Source: Chytridium lagenaria
Taxonomy: Eukaryota > Chytridiomycota > Chytridiomycetes > Chytridiales > Chytridiaceae
Assembly: GCA_025449115.1 (NCBI GenBank)
Contig: JAHLKC010000018.1
Location: forward strand, 350,279 to 414,278
Direction of reading: 5' to 3'
DNA length: 64,000 bases
Position numbers and translations under genes: made by a program. Every line of letters starts with the position of its first letter. The stretch's first letter is position 1. Of this stretch, positions 38,651 through 50,958 are shown in pieces. A model generated the notes under the pieces. It saw only the letters and a program-made list of their open reading frames with translations, was not told the origin of the DNA and ran no database searches.

Positions 38651-39202
38651 CAAGGCGTTAAGACAAAGTATGGAATGTTGCAGGGAAAGAGACTGTTTGT
38701 GCAGGTTTGGGAGGATTGAAGAAGCCAGTGAGTGAATGGTGAGGGAGTGAGAGAGAAGACCTCGCTTTTTATAGCCCAACTGAACGCGTCGCGCTGTGGT
38801 TGTCTCCGTCACTAAAAGATTTGTCCTGTTTCTTTGTGCCCCTGTTTTTGTGCTCCAAAAAGTAGGCTGTAATACCTTCTCTTCAAGTATTCTTAATTCT
38901 GTGAAACAATAACACAACCATATAAATTTGTATATATATTCCAAATAAAGGCTATGCTTTGTTAACACTATCACAAGGTTCGGTAATCAATATGCATTAA
39001 AGAGAAAACCTTTTGGTAATATATTTATTACTCATTAACTTTTTTTTTGTTTTGTACTCACCGACTTGTCAAAGTCCCATAATTGGGGCAGATCACATCA
39101 CGGCTGACAACCTCATCATTTTTGGCTAATTTGAGCTTGTTGTGCACCTAGGTGTTTAAATTTGTGCTCGATTGTCTTGTGGAATTGCAAGTGATGGCTT
39201 CA

Positions 39203-40907
39203 CCAACAACGACTGCTCCATCGTGTCGTCTGCGTTCCCGTCATTGCGTATAGATGCGGTGGGATGCTGTGGTGCGGGAAGAATTCAGTGTGACTCAGAG
39301 GGGCGTATCGCTTACCTGTAAGTGTCGAGGGTGAGGGAGATATGTGTCATTCTTTAACCTGACATAAAACTTGCTTTTGAGCTTTGGGTTCATTTTTAAT
39401 CTTCATTGTTGCAGACTTCTATCCTATATTCAGCTGACGGACCTATACCGCCACAGTTGGTAATCTCAGTAATCTCCAATACTTGTAAGTTCATCATTTT
39501 CTTCATCCTTTGCTGGTTTGGATTTCTGTGCTTGTATGCCCAATTTTCATCTTCATTTTTGCAGATCTCTACAAAATAATCGACTTATAGGACCCATACC
39601 GCCAGAATTGGAAATCATAGTAATCTTCGAGAGCTGTGAGTTCATAATATGTTCTTCTTAACTCTCTTATTCTAAATGTTCTATGTTGTTTTTGAACCAA
39701 TATACTAATTTTTTAACTTAAAACAGATGGCTTAATAGCAACTATCTCTCAGGCACCATCCCGGAATTTGTCTTAAAAATATCTGCGAGAAGGTAACTTT
39801 CATTTATATTCTTTTGCATTTTTTATCATATGTAACTTTACTTTTTGAAGAAGTCTTTGCTGCCTCTTACAAATTAATTTCAATTAACTATTATTAACTA
39901 CGTTTTAAAGTATTGAAGATAACTGTTTTACGAATATTAGTAATCCCTCGGCGTTCCGCAAGTGAGTTTTAATTCTTCACATCGTCATTTATTCGTATTT
40001 TATCTCTTGCTGATTTTAATGGTGTACATTAGCACGACTCAGCGATCCGACGAAGACTGCCAACGCAGTTCCCCTGGGTTCAAACCTGTAAGCTCTGCCG
40101 CCTCCCTCACGTCAACGGACATTTTAAACGGCGCAACCTCTGAAGCCGTCTCCTCTGATGTTACATTTACAAGTTCTACTGCCGATTGACCCCTATGTCA
40201 ACTAACGCCGCAAACTCCATCGCCTCCACATCTGTATCGCCTGCTCTTATTAGTTCTATTTTTTTTGGGATTTTGGTTTTCCTTGGAGTCGGACTAGCCG
40301 TCGACATTTTTATCCGCCGCCGTCGACGCCGCAACTTCAAAAATTCCGCAAAGCCACCCACGCTGGAGATTGACGTCAGTTCGGGGTTTTCAAACCATCC
40401 TTCCACCGTTCCGTCGAAAGTCTCTGAGACAGAGGCTTATGTCACTCCTCCCATTATGCCTCTCACGAATCTACGCTCAGAACCTATACCCCCACCCGAC
40501 GACACTCGTGAGGTCAGACCCATTATTGGAACGGGGCAGAGGTCGGCGAAAAACTCGCATCGTGGTCTTGCAAGGATGTTGAAGATTGGTTATTTGAAAA
40601 TGGGTTTGGAACAATCGTTGCTATTTTTAAAGGTAATAGTCATAACTAGTGGGTTCCCTTTGCTTCTAATATAGAATTTTTTCTAAACCGTTATTTTTCT
40701 TCTTGCTCAGCCCATCAAATTAACGGATATCATCTTCTTCTGCTTTCGTCGGGTCGTCTTAACGAGATAGGGATCACTCTGCCGACGATGCGCGCCAATC
40801 TGCTCTTTGCTGTGGATCAACTACGTGTTCCCATTTCGCCTGGTGTTGGGGTTTCGGCCGCAAGGAGCATGAGTTTTGCGAACGATGCTCCTCCGCAATA
40901 TTTTTAA
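39203..40907 (+). CDS. LRR-TM-SAM membrane protein
   Basis: The ectodomain starts NNDCSIVSSAFPSLRIDAVG, CCGAGRIQCDSEGRI, the cysteine cap of plant- and chytrid-type LRR proteins. LRR repeats follow, each on its own exon (GPIPP, SLQNNRLIGPIPPEL, NSNYLSGTIPEFV), then a Cys cap with DNCFTNISNPSAF and a Ser/Thr stalk. A membrane helix (ALISSIFFGILVFLGVGLAV) is followed by RRRRRR, placing the C-terminus inside. The cytoplasmic end is a SAM domain: WSCKDVEDWLFENGFG, TIVAIFKAHQINGYHLLLLS, GRLNEIGITLPTMRANLLFA. Stop TAA 40905-40907. Three missing G bases (near 39440, 39460, 39610) restore LTGPIPPQLGNLSNLQYL and ELGNHSNLREL. The signal peptide exon was not found, so the start is undefined. Confidence 0.7.
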
Positions 40908-41122
40908 ACATTTTTCTTTTCGTTCATTTTATTGTATTGGATTCAAACTTTTGATAATCATAACACCTGCTCTTTTTCTCTTTTCGTCGTTTATTGCTGC
41001 ACGTTAAGTTCATGAGCAATGTATCTCTACCATTTGATCGTTTCTTTTTTTATTTTATTCCTCAACTACTTTGGAAATTCTTGCTTCAATTTTCGAAATT
41101 AATATATTTCCATTATTTACAA

Positions 41123-41674
41123 TTACAATATTCCAAATCTAATTATAGGATTTTTTTGGGTTGGTGGTTCCCAACATCGATCTGTACTTGTTCTCTGGTA
41201 ATAAGTTAGATAACAGACGACGAATCCAGCGCTCAACTTGGGATATCTACATACCCATTGTAGCATTGGAAGCGGCGTCTCCGGCGGTGTATCTAGCTGA
41301 AGAGTTTTAAAGATCAAAGAATGGCCGTCGATGAAGTTTCGGATCCGATTGCGGCTATGTAGGTGTTTAAGGTGTCGTCTGTTGACCACGGCGTCAATGG
41401 AGAGTGAAGGGATGTTGGTGTTGTCGTGGGTGATTGAAGAACGCAGGTGTTGCTCTTGATACTGTGGGTTGGAATTGGGATTAATACCAAGGTCAAAACC
41501 GACGACAACTAAAAAAGTTTCGTCGGTTTTCATGACAGTATCGTAAACATACGGCCGCTTACCATTGTCAAAATACATTTCGAATATAGTCGCATCAACG
41601 GTTTCACAAAAACGGCAGTAATTAGCCGGAAGCATTAGTACGATATAATTTTTGTGCAACAAAATTATGTACAC
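41123..41674 (-). CDS. Unrecognised open frame
   Basis: A 183-codon frame with reasonable composition, e.g. PYVYDTVMKTDETFLVVVGF, NPNSNPQYQEQHLRSSITHD and WVCRYPKLSAGFVVCYLTYY. No family recognised and its start is uncertain. A 30-bp stretch (41495-41524) recurs with one mismatch at 52448-52477 and encodes the same DE-x-FLVVVGF there, so it may be a gene or transposon remnant present in more than one copy. Confidence 0.3.
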   Translation of the reverse strand: MYIILLHKNYIVLMLPANYCRFCETVDATIFEMYFDNGKRPYVYDTVMKTDETFLVVVGFDLGINPNSNPQYQEQHLRSSITHDNTNIPSLSIDAVVNRRHLKHLHSRNRIRNFIDGHSLIFKTLQLDTPPETPLPMLQWVCRYPKLSAGFVVCYLTYYQRTSTDRCWEPPTQKNPIIRFGIL

Positions 41675-41789
41675 CCGTTTGCAGCTTTATACTGTTTGTT
41701 CTGTTTTAGCATGAACTACTTCGCTTGAATGCATTTAATGGTTCTGGACGCCACCTAATCACTCCAACCTTATACAGGCATTATGGTTG

Positions 41790-42650
41790 TGTGAAGTTCC
41801 CCTTTGGCCCTCTACTATTCAAGCCTTGACCATAGTAGAGGAAGAGTTCACTGTGCCGTGCCGCCATCCACCTTCTACGTGCTATAAGTTGGAATTGCGG
41901 CTACAGCTCCTCTTTTGCTGAGGCAAGGATTTGTTGCGCTGTACAGCCCTGCTGTTCTCGCTAGGTTTTATCATAGGAAAGGGGTGGAAATAACGAATAA
42001 TGAAGAAAAGAAAGAACCTAGGCGGGGATCACACGTACCTAGGTAGAAGGGGCTACGAGGAGGGAGTCTATCCCGCTCCAAGGAGTATCCTGGACCTTCA
42101 CAATCATCTGTAAGCCGTTTTAACTCATTCCTACTTCCTCCCTCGTCTGTCTACGGCTCCTCTCTGGTCGCACTCCCCGTCGAGGACAAGTAGACAGCCC
42201 AAATCATCACAAAGGAAGTAGTACTTTAGTGGTTTATCCGAGCAGGTCTTCGTAAGGGGTTGTGCCATGAAGGCGTAATAGCTCTGGTTTACCCTTACTT
42301 AGACTCAGTTGTCTTGACCTAGCGTTGCGGCACCCCTGACGACGTCCAATCCTTGAACGCCTCACAGAATTGTGAAGAATTACATTATTCACATGGCCTA
42401 TGGCTCATAAGGACATTTTGCCTAAGTCCGTTGAGTTCCATTATATCCCGCGTCGACGCGTATATTTACGCGTCATATTGAATCTTCCCTTCTTTCCCCT
42501 TTGGGTTTTTATATATACTTTTTCCCACGTTTATAGGGTTTTTATTGAGGGAGGTGGCGCGCATATATGCTGTTTATGTGTGTGTGCATATGTTGTGTCT
42601 ATTATTTATTTGTATTTTATGTATTACTTTAATATGAGAGATTCTTGATT
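41790..42650. mobile_element. Diverged LTR-like block
   Basis: Starts TGTGAAGTTC like the three LTRs downstream. It keeps the same landmarks in order: a terminal stem-loop, CATCCCGCTCCAAGGAGT-like text (~42069), TAAGCCGTTTTAAC (~42112) and a GAAGGCGTA motif. Sequence between landmarks is well diverged, so it is an older relative or a sister family. The right end is approximate; no target-site duplication was found. Confidence 0.5.
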
Positions 42651-43299
42651 TAATTTGTACCTGTTGAACTAAGTAGTTGATATTGAGTTGATTCCCCATC
42701 CTCTATCTCACGCGCGTGGCCTCGCCGTGATCTCCCTTCACTCCTTCTTGGATGGCAGCCCACCCCTCTACCCCCTGCCACCTGGTGAAGCCGCAATCCA
42801 GCTGTTTGAAGCAGAAGGCTGCGATGGGAGCCCAAGGGTCCTCCTCATTGTCAGTGTCCTTTTTAGCTTGGTCAGCTACATTCCACCTCTGATGATCCCT
42901 GAGCCGGTGATTGACGCTGCAGGCAGGTGATGAGTGAGGTTACCCTGTGCCAGCTCGTGAGGCAACGAGATCATCACGTTCCAAAAGGTGCCATAGCAGG
43001 AAGGCAAGGAGCTTTCAGCCATCCCTGATCCCAGGAGACGATCTGGTGCCATATTGGTTTATTAGCAAGGTAAGTCGACATAGAAGATACTAAACACGTT
43101 CCCTTCTCCCTTATTAAGCAGAATCTCGCGATCACTCACCCACACCATCGCCAAACAACAACATCACTTAGATTCAGGAGTACATCCTGTCCCTAGGGCC
43201 TTGCTGGATTGCTCTGCTGGAGCAACTCCTTTACTCTTCTCCCCTACCCCCTAGTCGAAGCTAGGGGGAGGGATGGGTCAAAGAAAGATCACAGTGGGG

Positions 43300-43958
43300 G
43301 CCCAACCTAAAATTGGTGTTCTGGTGAGTTTCTCGTCGGATTTTGCTTCTTTCGCTTTATTTCTTTCGCAAAATCGACGTCACCGACTCTCTGGACCAAT
43401 CTGGACGCGTTCCCCTGCCGAAAACGGACTTCTGGATGGTTGATGGATGGGCATGCAGGGACCTCCTGCCTCCCTCCCGGCATGCCCAGAATCATTTCGT
43501 GTTACCCTTCCAGTGTTCCGCCATTGTTCTGATCTCTCAGAGTATTTTGGACCTCATGGAAGGGGCACCAGAGCCCATATCATCACAGCATGACCTCCAG
43601 CTGCGTTCTTATGCCCCTGGACCTTGCACTATTGTGATTTACCTTTGTAGATGTCGTCTTTGGACTTCTTATATCTATGAAACACCATTTGCCATATAGA
43701 CTTCGATCCATCAACCTCTAGGCATTACCTCATCTTTAATGATGATCACGAGCATGTTGTATACATCTTCGTGAAATTTCGAGCCTTTAGCTTGCGTTTT
43801 CATATCCAGCTTCTAGCTGGTTTGAAGCTTTTTAAGGGCGTCCTTCGGCGCCCTCATTTTTCTCAAAAACATCTCGTACCACCATCATGGCTGGACCAGA
43901 ATCCTAGAGCCATTGATGGTAGGATGAGATGTCGGCGAGGACTCATTATAAAGAAATG
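43300..43958 (+). pseudogene. Open-frame remnant split by a solo LTR
   Basis: Frames 43343-43699 and ~43690-43958 look coding (e.g. VDGWACRDLLPPSRHAQNHF; HIDFDPSTSRHYLIFNDDHE). The second runs to KKC at 43958 and, skipping the inserted LTR plus one TSD copy, continues FKKYWKALVDLV and stops near 44940. No family is recognised. It may belong to an older transposon. Confidence 0.4.
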
Positions 43959-44887
43959 TGTGAAGTTCTCTCTAGTGGCCTCCTCTGCTAAGCCTTGACA
44001 TACAGAGGTAGAGAACCACATTGTAGGTGACGATACTAACTCTCTGGATGTACTCCAGAGTCGAGAATAAAGCCCTACTCATCCGTTAAGGGATGCAAGG
44101 ATTTGTTGTGCTGTAGGGTTTCATTTGGTCGTTCTACTGTCAGTACTAAGGGGAATAAAGAAAAAGTGCCTCATAACTAGGTCCAAAGTGACGAGGGGAA
44201 AGGGTTCTACGAGAAGGGATTCCATCCCGCTCCAAGGAATGTGTCAGGTCTCCGTTACTGCTCCTTATAACCGTTTTAACGTGTTGTTTCTATTGTCTCA
44301 TCCATCCACGGGCTTCTTATGTGCCGCTACTCCCACTCCAAACATCGGGATGGCATATGTCGTCAACAATATAGCAACAGACGTGGTTCTCCGACCAGAC
44401 CCTCGAAGGAATCATGCAAATAAGGCGTATTTCTACTGCTCATACCTTCTTAGAAGTTCATCTTGGTCTGGGTTGCGGTCTCTCCCGGCGACGCCATCAC
44501 CTGAGCACCCGCTGGCAACATTCAATACACTATAGATAATAAAAGGGTTGGTGAAAGCTCAGCCAGAGGCTGGCCTGAAGCCAGAGGCCTTCAAGGTCTT
44601 TGGGGTGAACGTAAATCTATTCAACTTTCTACAAATAATAAAACAATACATAAAGGGAATCAAATAACAACAACAGGCATCTCGACCAACGTGGTAGCAT
44701 GTCATAAGTTGGCATACCACGTCGACCGCCCTTCCTTCTATAAAAACTCTCTCGTATCTATGGGAAAAACTATGAAAAACCCGAGAGGGAAAAGAATGGA
44801 AAGGAACAAAGAAATAAAGATAAGGGCACGACGTCTATATAAGCGACGCATTCATGCCTAAGAGTGAGTTATCTTATATATCTCACA
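43959..44887 (+). mobile_element. Solo LTR, 929 bp, TSD AATG
   Basis: Begins TGTGAAGTTCTC and ends ATATCTCACA (TG...CA). It is flanked by the 4-bp direct repeat AATG (43955-43958 and 44888-44891). It aligns along its length with the LTRs at 47075 and 50959 but with many substitutions. The 3' half, including ATCGACCAACGTGG-like and GACGTCTATATAAGCGACGC motifs, is best conserved. TATATAAG (~44837) could be a promoter element. A solo LTR arises by recombination between two LTRs. Confidence 0.85.
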
Positions 44888-45579
44888 AATGCTTCAAAAA
44901 GTATTGGAAAGCTCTCGTCGACCTCGTTTGAGATCAAAAGAGTTTTCGTGTTTACCTCGTTTTTTGAGGTCACAATTTCTGTCTCCCCGTTCAAGGTGGG
45001 GGACTTAGAAAAATAAATGAAATGGAATCCACTCTAACTAGAGTGGATACCAAGATTTACCTAATAAATAAAGAACCCACTTGACAAGGAACTTCTTTAT
45101 TAACCATTACTACAGGTACATCAAGTAAGATCCAGCACTTAGCTAGTGGTCTCATACTTACCCTCTCCCTCCTTCCTAGTGTCTTCTGCCCGAATGACCG
45201 AGATTGGCGCGATCTGACAAAAGGAAAGTTAGAGATGAATATCCTCGTAAAGATGTTGGCAGGATCGATAAAAAGAAACCACACCCCAAACTTACCAGTC
45301 GGGATCCCAGAAAACGCTCGCATCTTCCAGGTTAAGGCAGCCGAGACCTCCCATCATCAAAGAAAGTCGACAGGCTTCACCTCGGGTTCCACTCTCAATG
45401 TGTTCCCTTTCATATACCCATATGTACAGAGAATCACATGAGGTATCTAAGGAACTTAAACAAAGGACCAAGTCAACTCTCAAAACCTTACCTTAACGAG
45501 GAAGAGTGCCGTCGGCACAACCTGACCGTCCTCGACCCGTGCTACAGTTGGCCAGCATCAGAGGCATTGGCCGACCCCA

Positions 45580-47074
45580 TGGCCTCTAGTCGTCGCCTCC
45601 ACCATCCAGAGACCCTCCCATCTCCAGGAAAGCCGCCGCCGCTTCCTCGGGTCCCATCCTTCTCGTTCAGTAGTAGAAGTAACCATGATGACCCATCTCA
45701 CCTTGAGTCATCATCCCGTGCTCCTCCCCTCGCGCTGCCATCTAAGCAGGCAGTCATCTGATGATGACAACCACATGGATGAAGATGAGTGGTTCACGTC
45801 TTATCCGATGAGGAACACACCCCTTCCTCCAACAGCTCAGGGCAGGCTCGAACCCGCCACCTCTGAGCAATGTAAAGACAAAGGAAAGGAACCCTTACCT
45901 GAGTACGAGAAGTCTTTCTTCGTCCAAAGGCCACCGACCCTTCTTTATGAAGAACTCGTTGGTCCTGACCGTGATCAGCCATCCGTCGACGTCAAGATGG
46001 TTGTCTTGATCTCGTATCCTGGTCACCGTGCGTCCTAAAGCAGCTGCCGTCCCTTTGCATGACCCACATCCCACCTCTCAGCGTCCACCCCCTGCTGATC
46101 CTGGTCCCAATCGACTTGAATCCACCGCTCCCTACCACAAGTGATCCGAATCCTGAGAAGTTGCCTGGGAGCAACCGTTATAACGTTGATCTTGTCCTCA
46201 AACTCGTCAACAGACTCAAAGACCTTGGTGTTGACGTTACTGTTAATGACCAACGTCTTAGAGGCAACGTTACTTACCGTAATGAGAAAATCGCCTCCTT
46301 TACCTCCCTCGTCACTAGTCGTCGTGAGCGCCTCTACAGCCTCATGAGTGGTGCTAGAGATATGTTAGTCGAGTCTTCCAAAGAAATTGCTCAACTTACT
46401 AGTACTGAAGCCCTCAACATCCGCCGACTTGACGCTGAGTCGGCCTACAGTGATGCAGCTCTCGCGACAGTTCGTAAAGATCTCACTAGCTCCTCTATGG
46501 AGAGTCAGATGAGGTTGAATAGGCTCCGTAATCAATTACCTCACTCAGCCTCCTTCTCCGCTCCTCCACTCCGGTGGTTCCTGTGTCCCCGTGGTCCCGT
46601 GGCGTTGCGTTCAGCCCCTCTTCCTGCTACTCTGCAAAAGAAGGTTCCTGTCAGGCTCCCGCCGAACCATCCTCTCAATCACGTTGAAAAAAGGAAGAAC
46701 CACTTGCGATCCTTTTCCGTTGACAGTGAATCTCTCACTGACACCACTACGGCATCCGCCGCTCTGTCAGTGATGACGACCACCTGACCCTCGTCAGGTG
46801 GTCTCTTCTGCCTCAGCTTCTCGACGCAAGCACCTCGCTACCTTTCTCCGCACCCTAGAGCTCATGGTCAGTGGACTTACGAAAGCGCACGCTGGAGTGG
46901 AGAAGATTACGAAAAAACTCACCTCCTCCAATACCACCAGCGTCGCGCAGGCTCCTCTCGTCCTCTCATATCCCTCTAGCCATGCTATCGAAAAGGCTGG
47001 TTCTACTGCGGTGAAGAAGGCAGCTTCAGTCATGGTTAAACCCATTCAGACACTTACCATGTCCCTTACGTTGC
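45580..47074 (+). pseudogene. Unrecognised gene, 5' part, split by an LTR element
   Basis: Joined frames read MASSRRLHHPETLPSPGKPP, a Ser/Pro-rich part, then SDDDNHMDEDEWFTSYPMRN, SNRYNVDLVLKLVNRLKDLG, a coiled-coil-like stretch (EIAQLTSTEALNIRRLDAES) and ASASRRKHLATFLRTLELMV. The last codons before the insertion are VMVKPIQTLTMS. On the far side of the element, at 51902, the frame resumes (next entry). Function unknown; gag-like or a host gene are both possible. Confidence 0.4.
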
Positions 47075-48006
47075 TGTGAAGTTCTCTCTATGCCCCCTCT
47101 GCTAAGCCCCGCATACAGAGGTAGAGAACCACATAATAGGTGACGAGACTAGAGTCTAGGAAGTACTCCTAGATCAAGAGTCAAGCCCTATTCTGCCTTT
47201 AGTGACAGCGGGGATTTAAGTTGCTGTGGTTTTCGTTCTAATCGTTAATAATAAAGGGAAAAAAGGAAGGGAAATGCCTAGAGACTAGATCTAAAGTGAC
47301 TAGGGGAAAGGGTCTACGAGAAGGGATTCCATCCCGCTCCAAGGAGTGTACCAGGCCTCATATTCGCCGCAATAAGCCGTTTTAACATGTTCTATCTCAA
47401 TCTCATCTACCTAGGGCCCTGCTCATGCCGCTCTCCCACTCACAGGCAACTAGATAGCCTGTCATAGCCATCGAGAATAGAACAGAGGTAGTTATACTGA
47501 CCAAACCTTCGAAGGAATCATGCCCTTGAGGCGTATTCCCATGGCTCATACCTTCTTAGACAATGTCTTGGTTCGGATCGCAGTCTCCCTCGGCGGCGTG
47601 CTAACCAGAGCACCCGCTAGTACAACTCAACACACGATAGTGAATATAAATGGGAAAGATGATAGCACAGCCCACCAGGGGCTGGCCTGAATGTGCAGAG
47701 GGCTTAATCCAGGACTGAAGAGGTGTACGTAAATCTATTCAACTTTCTACAAATAATAAAACAATACATAAAGGGAATCAAATAACAACAACAGGCATCT
47801 CGACCAACGTGGTAGCATGTCATAAGTTGGCATACCACGTCGACCGCCCTTCCTTCTATAAAAACCTCTCTCGTATCTATGGGAAAAACTATGAAAAACC
47901 CCGAGAGGGAAAAGATGGAACGGGAATAACAAATAAGAATAATGGCACGACGTCTATATAAGCGACGCATTCATGCCTCTTGGTGAGGTTATCCAATAAT
48001 CTCACA
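47075..48006 (+). repeat. 5' LTR
   Basis: TG...CA ends; 932 bp. Starts with a stem-loop (GTTCTCT...AGAGAAC enclosing CCTCTG...CAGAGG). Contains GACGTCTATATAAGCGACGC near the 3' side, a TATA-like candidate. Confidence 0.85.
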
Positions 48007-50958
48007 TGCACCCACACTTGAGAACAAGGTCCCTCGTGAGTTTTTACGATATAAATATATATATCTTATATAGACTAGTAAGTGTAGTGAATACAAAGTC
48101 TTCTAAAGCTAAGGGTACATCATCATGCTTAGCTTTTCCGTGTCTTCACGTGGAGGACAAGTTCTATTGGATTCATCTTGAGTCCTTTCATGTTAATGTC
48201 ATCATGCACATTAACTCTATTGTCAAGTTCTACCTCTGGGTCTGGAACTATGACTTCTTCTGACGCTTGCTGAAACTCTTGGAAGCCAGCATTATCACTT
48301 GCGTCTGTAAGCGAGTTTCTACTTTCTCGCGTTTAGGTATGCCGTGCTTATCAACATGGGCTAATCGTTTAAAGAATTCTTTAACATTTGTCTTGGCAGT
48401 GCATGCCAATAATCTCTAACTATGCAGTTGGAATCTCGCGTTCTAACAACCAAGTGTTGTGGTATGGGCCAAAGTTACAGCAGCAACTTCTTCTTGAGTC
48501 TGTATCAGGACTATTGTATTAAGAGCTACTTATAGCAACTGTTACATTAATCAAGTAAGTAAACAAACTATATTAACGCGATAATTCACGTAATTATCAT
48601 GATAAGTCACGAATTATCATTTCAACACAACAAAGTATCAAAACTGCTCGAAATATAACAACTATACTTAGTACAACAAAATAGGCTCACTCCTAAGATC
48701 CTATTTTAACGTAATGCACTTTACGTTTGAAAGAAAACTCTCAAACTTGAACGAATTTGTTTTAATAAATCATCTTTAAACTACTTCACGAAGTTTAACT
48801 GACGTGTATACATATTCAACTATTCTACTCCACATCTCTGCTCATTGCGCGTTAAGCATCGACGTTGGTAGTCAAAGTTTGTTTATGGTCACTTCTGCTA
48901 TCTTGTAAGACATTCAATGTTATAACAACCAATATCACGGCGTCATTAACAAGAAACATAATCACTATGTTTATACGCATATCCGCAGATAACGATAAGT
49001 TGACTCAGATTCTCAAACGAGAATATGACTCTCCAATAGTTCACCCACTCTTTAAAGCAGACACACACATATCCACATAAGGGTGGGAGGGTGAGGAAGT
49101 ACGCGCAAAGCGTCTCCAACAAAATGATAAATGGCGAAGCCATAATATATTGACGTTCACGCATTGTAAGATACATGACATAAAGCTTTGTTGATATGCT
49201 GTTAATCGTCAACCATAATTGCAACATTGACCAACACTGACCAGCAGTGTAAGTACAATAAAGTCATTAGAGGAATCAGTTTCCTTAACCAACGGAATCA
49301 TTCTTCTGTTAAACGGCCCCGGTTCAAGTTGAGCTCCATAATCAAAGCATATTTATAATAAAAATGCAGATGCGCTATCATTTCCGTGACAAAAGATAAT
49401 ATCAAGTTTATATGATCGTCAAAGTTTTAAGAAGCTTTATTCTACCATTAGCTAGTGCATATTATGAAAGAAGGCAACAGTGGCACCTTCCTTAAGCCAT
49501 ATACCATGAGGCTATGATTTGCTTTGTTATATTCAAAGTCAAAAAGTGAACCCCGTTTAAACATTGAGCAAGGGTTGCTCTGCGCATAAGTAAGACAGAT
49601 TGCATACATAATTATCGGCAGGTATAACCGTGTTATTATATTAGCAACAACTAATTGGATGTGGTGACCCGAAACATTTGTATTGTTAAGAAATTAACAA
49701 ATTTATCAAGCAAAAATGCTCAAGTCCAATGCCGACGTTTTTCAAAACGTTATAAGTCTGGAACGGTGCGTCGCAAGATGACGCGACCTAATAAAAAATG
49801 ATCGCTGTTCAATTACGCACCAACGGTGCAAATTTCAAGTTTATTAGACGACAAAAAATTGTAATTTCAAAAAACATGGTTTTTGTCGTCAAATCTTATC
49901 CAAGTTAAAAAAACTTTAAAGAATTCTAGGTAGTTTCCTAGTTTTGAATTATTTGTAGAAGTTTATTAGGAAAGTTTCGAATTGACGTCGAAATCTTAAT
50001 TCGAAAATACTTGAAATTGATAGCTTCATATAAAGTCGAAAACGACTTCTAAAACGATTTTGAAAAGATATATCATTACATCATACCAAAGTACCTCGGA
50101 ATATCTAAGCTCCCACCGTCGGGAGGAGTCCGACTGAGATCACAGGAATACAGGTCCTCAGGTTGGACCCTGGGGTCTAACATTAAGTAAGAATTTTGTG
50201 TAACAATAGATATTTGCTGGGAAAAAGTCTATGTTCATTTGCAATTAAGAACACAGTTTTGTAGATATAATCGTCTAAAAAATTACTAGCGCGAACGAAC
50301 TTTTACCATTGATGGATGGATCATAGATCTACCAGGATCTTAATTTTCAACGTCGTTGAGCCAGAACTCATCGACAAAATTGAAAAAATATAAATAATCG
50401 AAAGATAAAAGTCGAATAAAGTTTCGATTCTAGCTTAATAATAAAATACCCTTCAAAAGGGTTTTCAAGAAGCTTTTAAAGACTTCTGAAAGAGTTTCCG
50501 TGGCTTGACGCCACAGATCTCTGAAAAACAAAAACTCGAAAGTTTCTGTAAAGGTGGTCAGAGGTCCATTACAGACCTCTAGTCAGCCCTGCATTACACA
50601 GAGTCATAAAATGAACCTTATTCACACCTAGGCCCACCAGGGGCTTCGAGGTTTTCAGATCCATGGGTGTAGGGATGATGTACTAACTTAAAAAATCCTC
50701 TTACCTGTGCCAAAATTGTCAGTGGCACAAATGGCGCAAATTTGACAGGTTGATGCATGTGCGGGGTATGGTTGGAGGACCCCAGAGACCCGACTTGCGA
50801 TCTCGCCGCGACCGTGCGCGCGAATTCGACGATCATTATGTCGTTCGAAAGAGGGGAACCGTGGCAACATGATGATGTAAAAACATAAAAGAGTTATTAA
50901 TAAAATGAAAGAGATCGAAAAGAAATAAAAACCACCATGTTAAGGTTGGGCCCCCATC
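48007..50958. other. Interior of LTR element, no coding capacity
   Basis: AT-rich; the longest frames are 85-93 codons and unremarkable. Nothing resembling pol domains was found in any frame. Confidence 0.6.
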
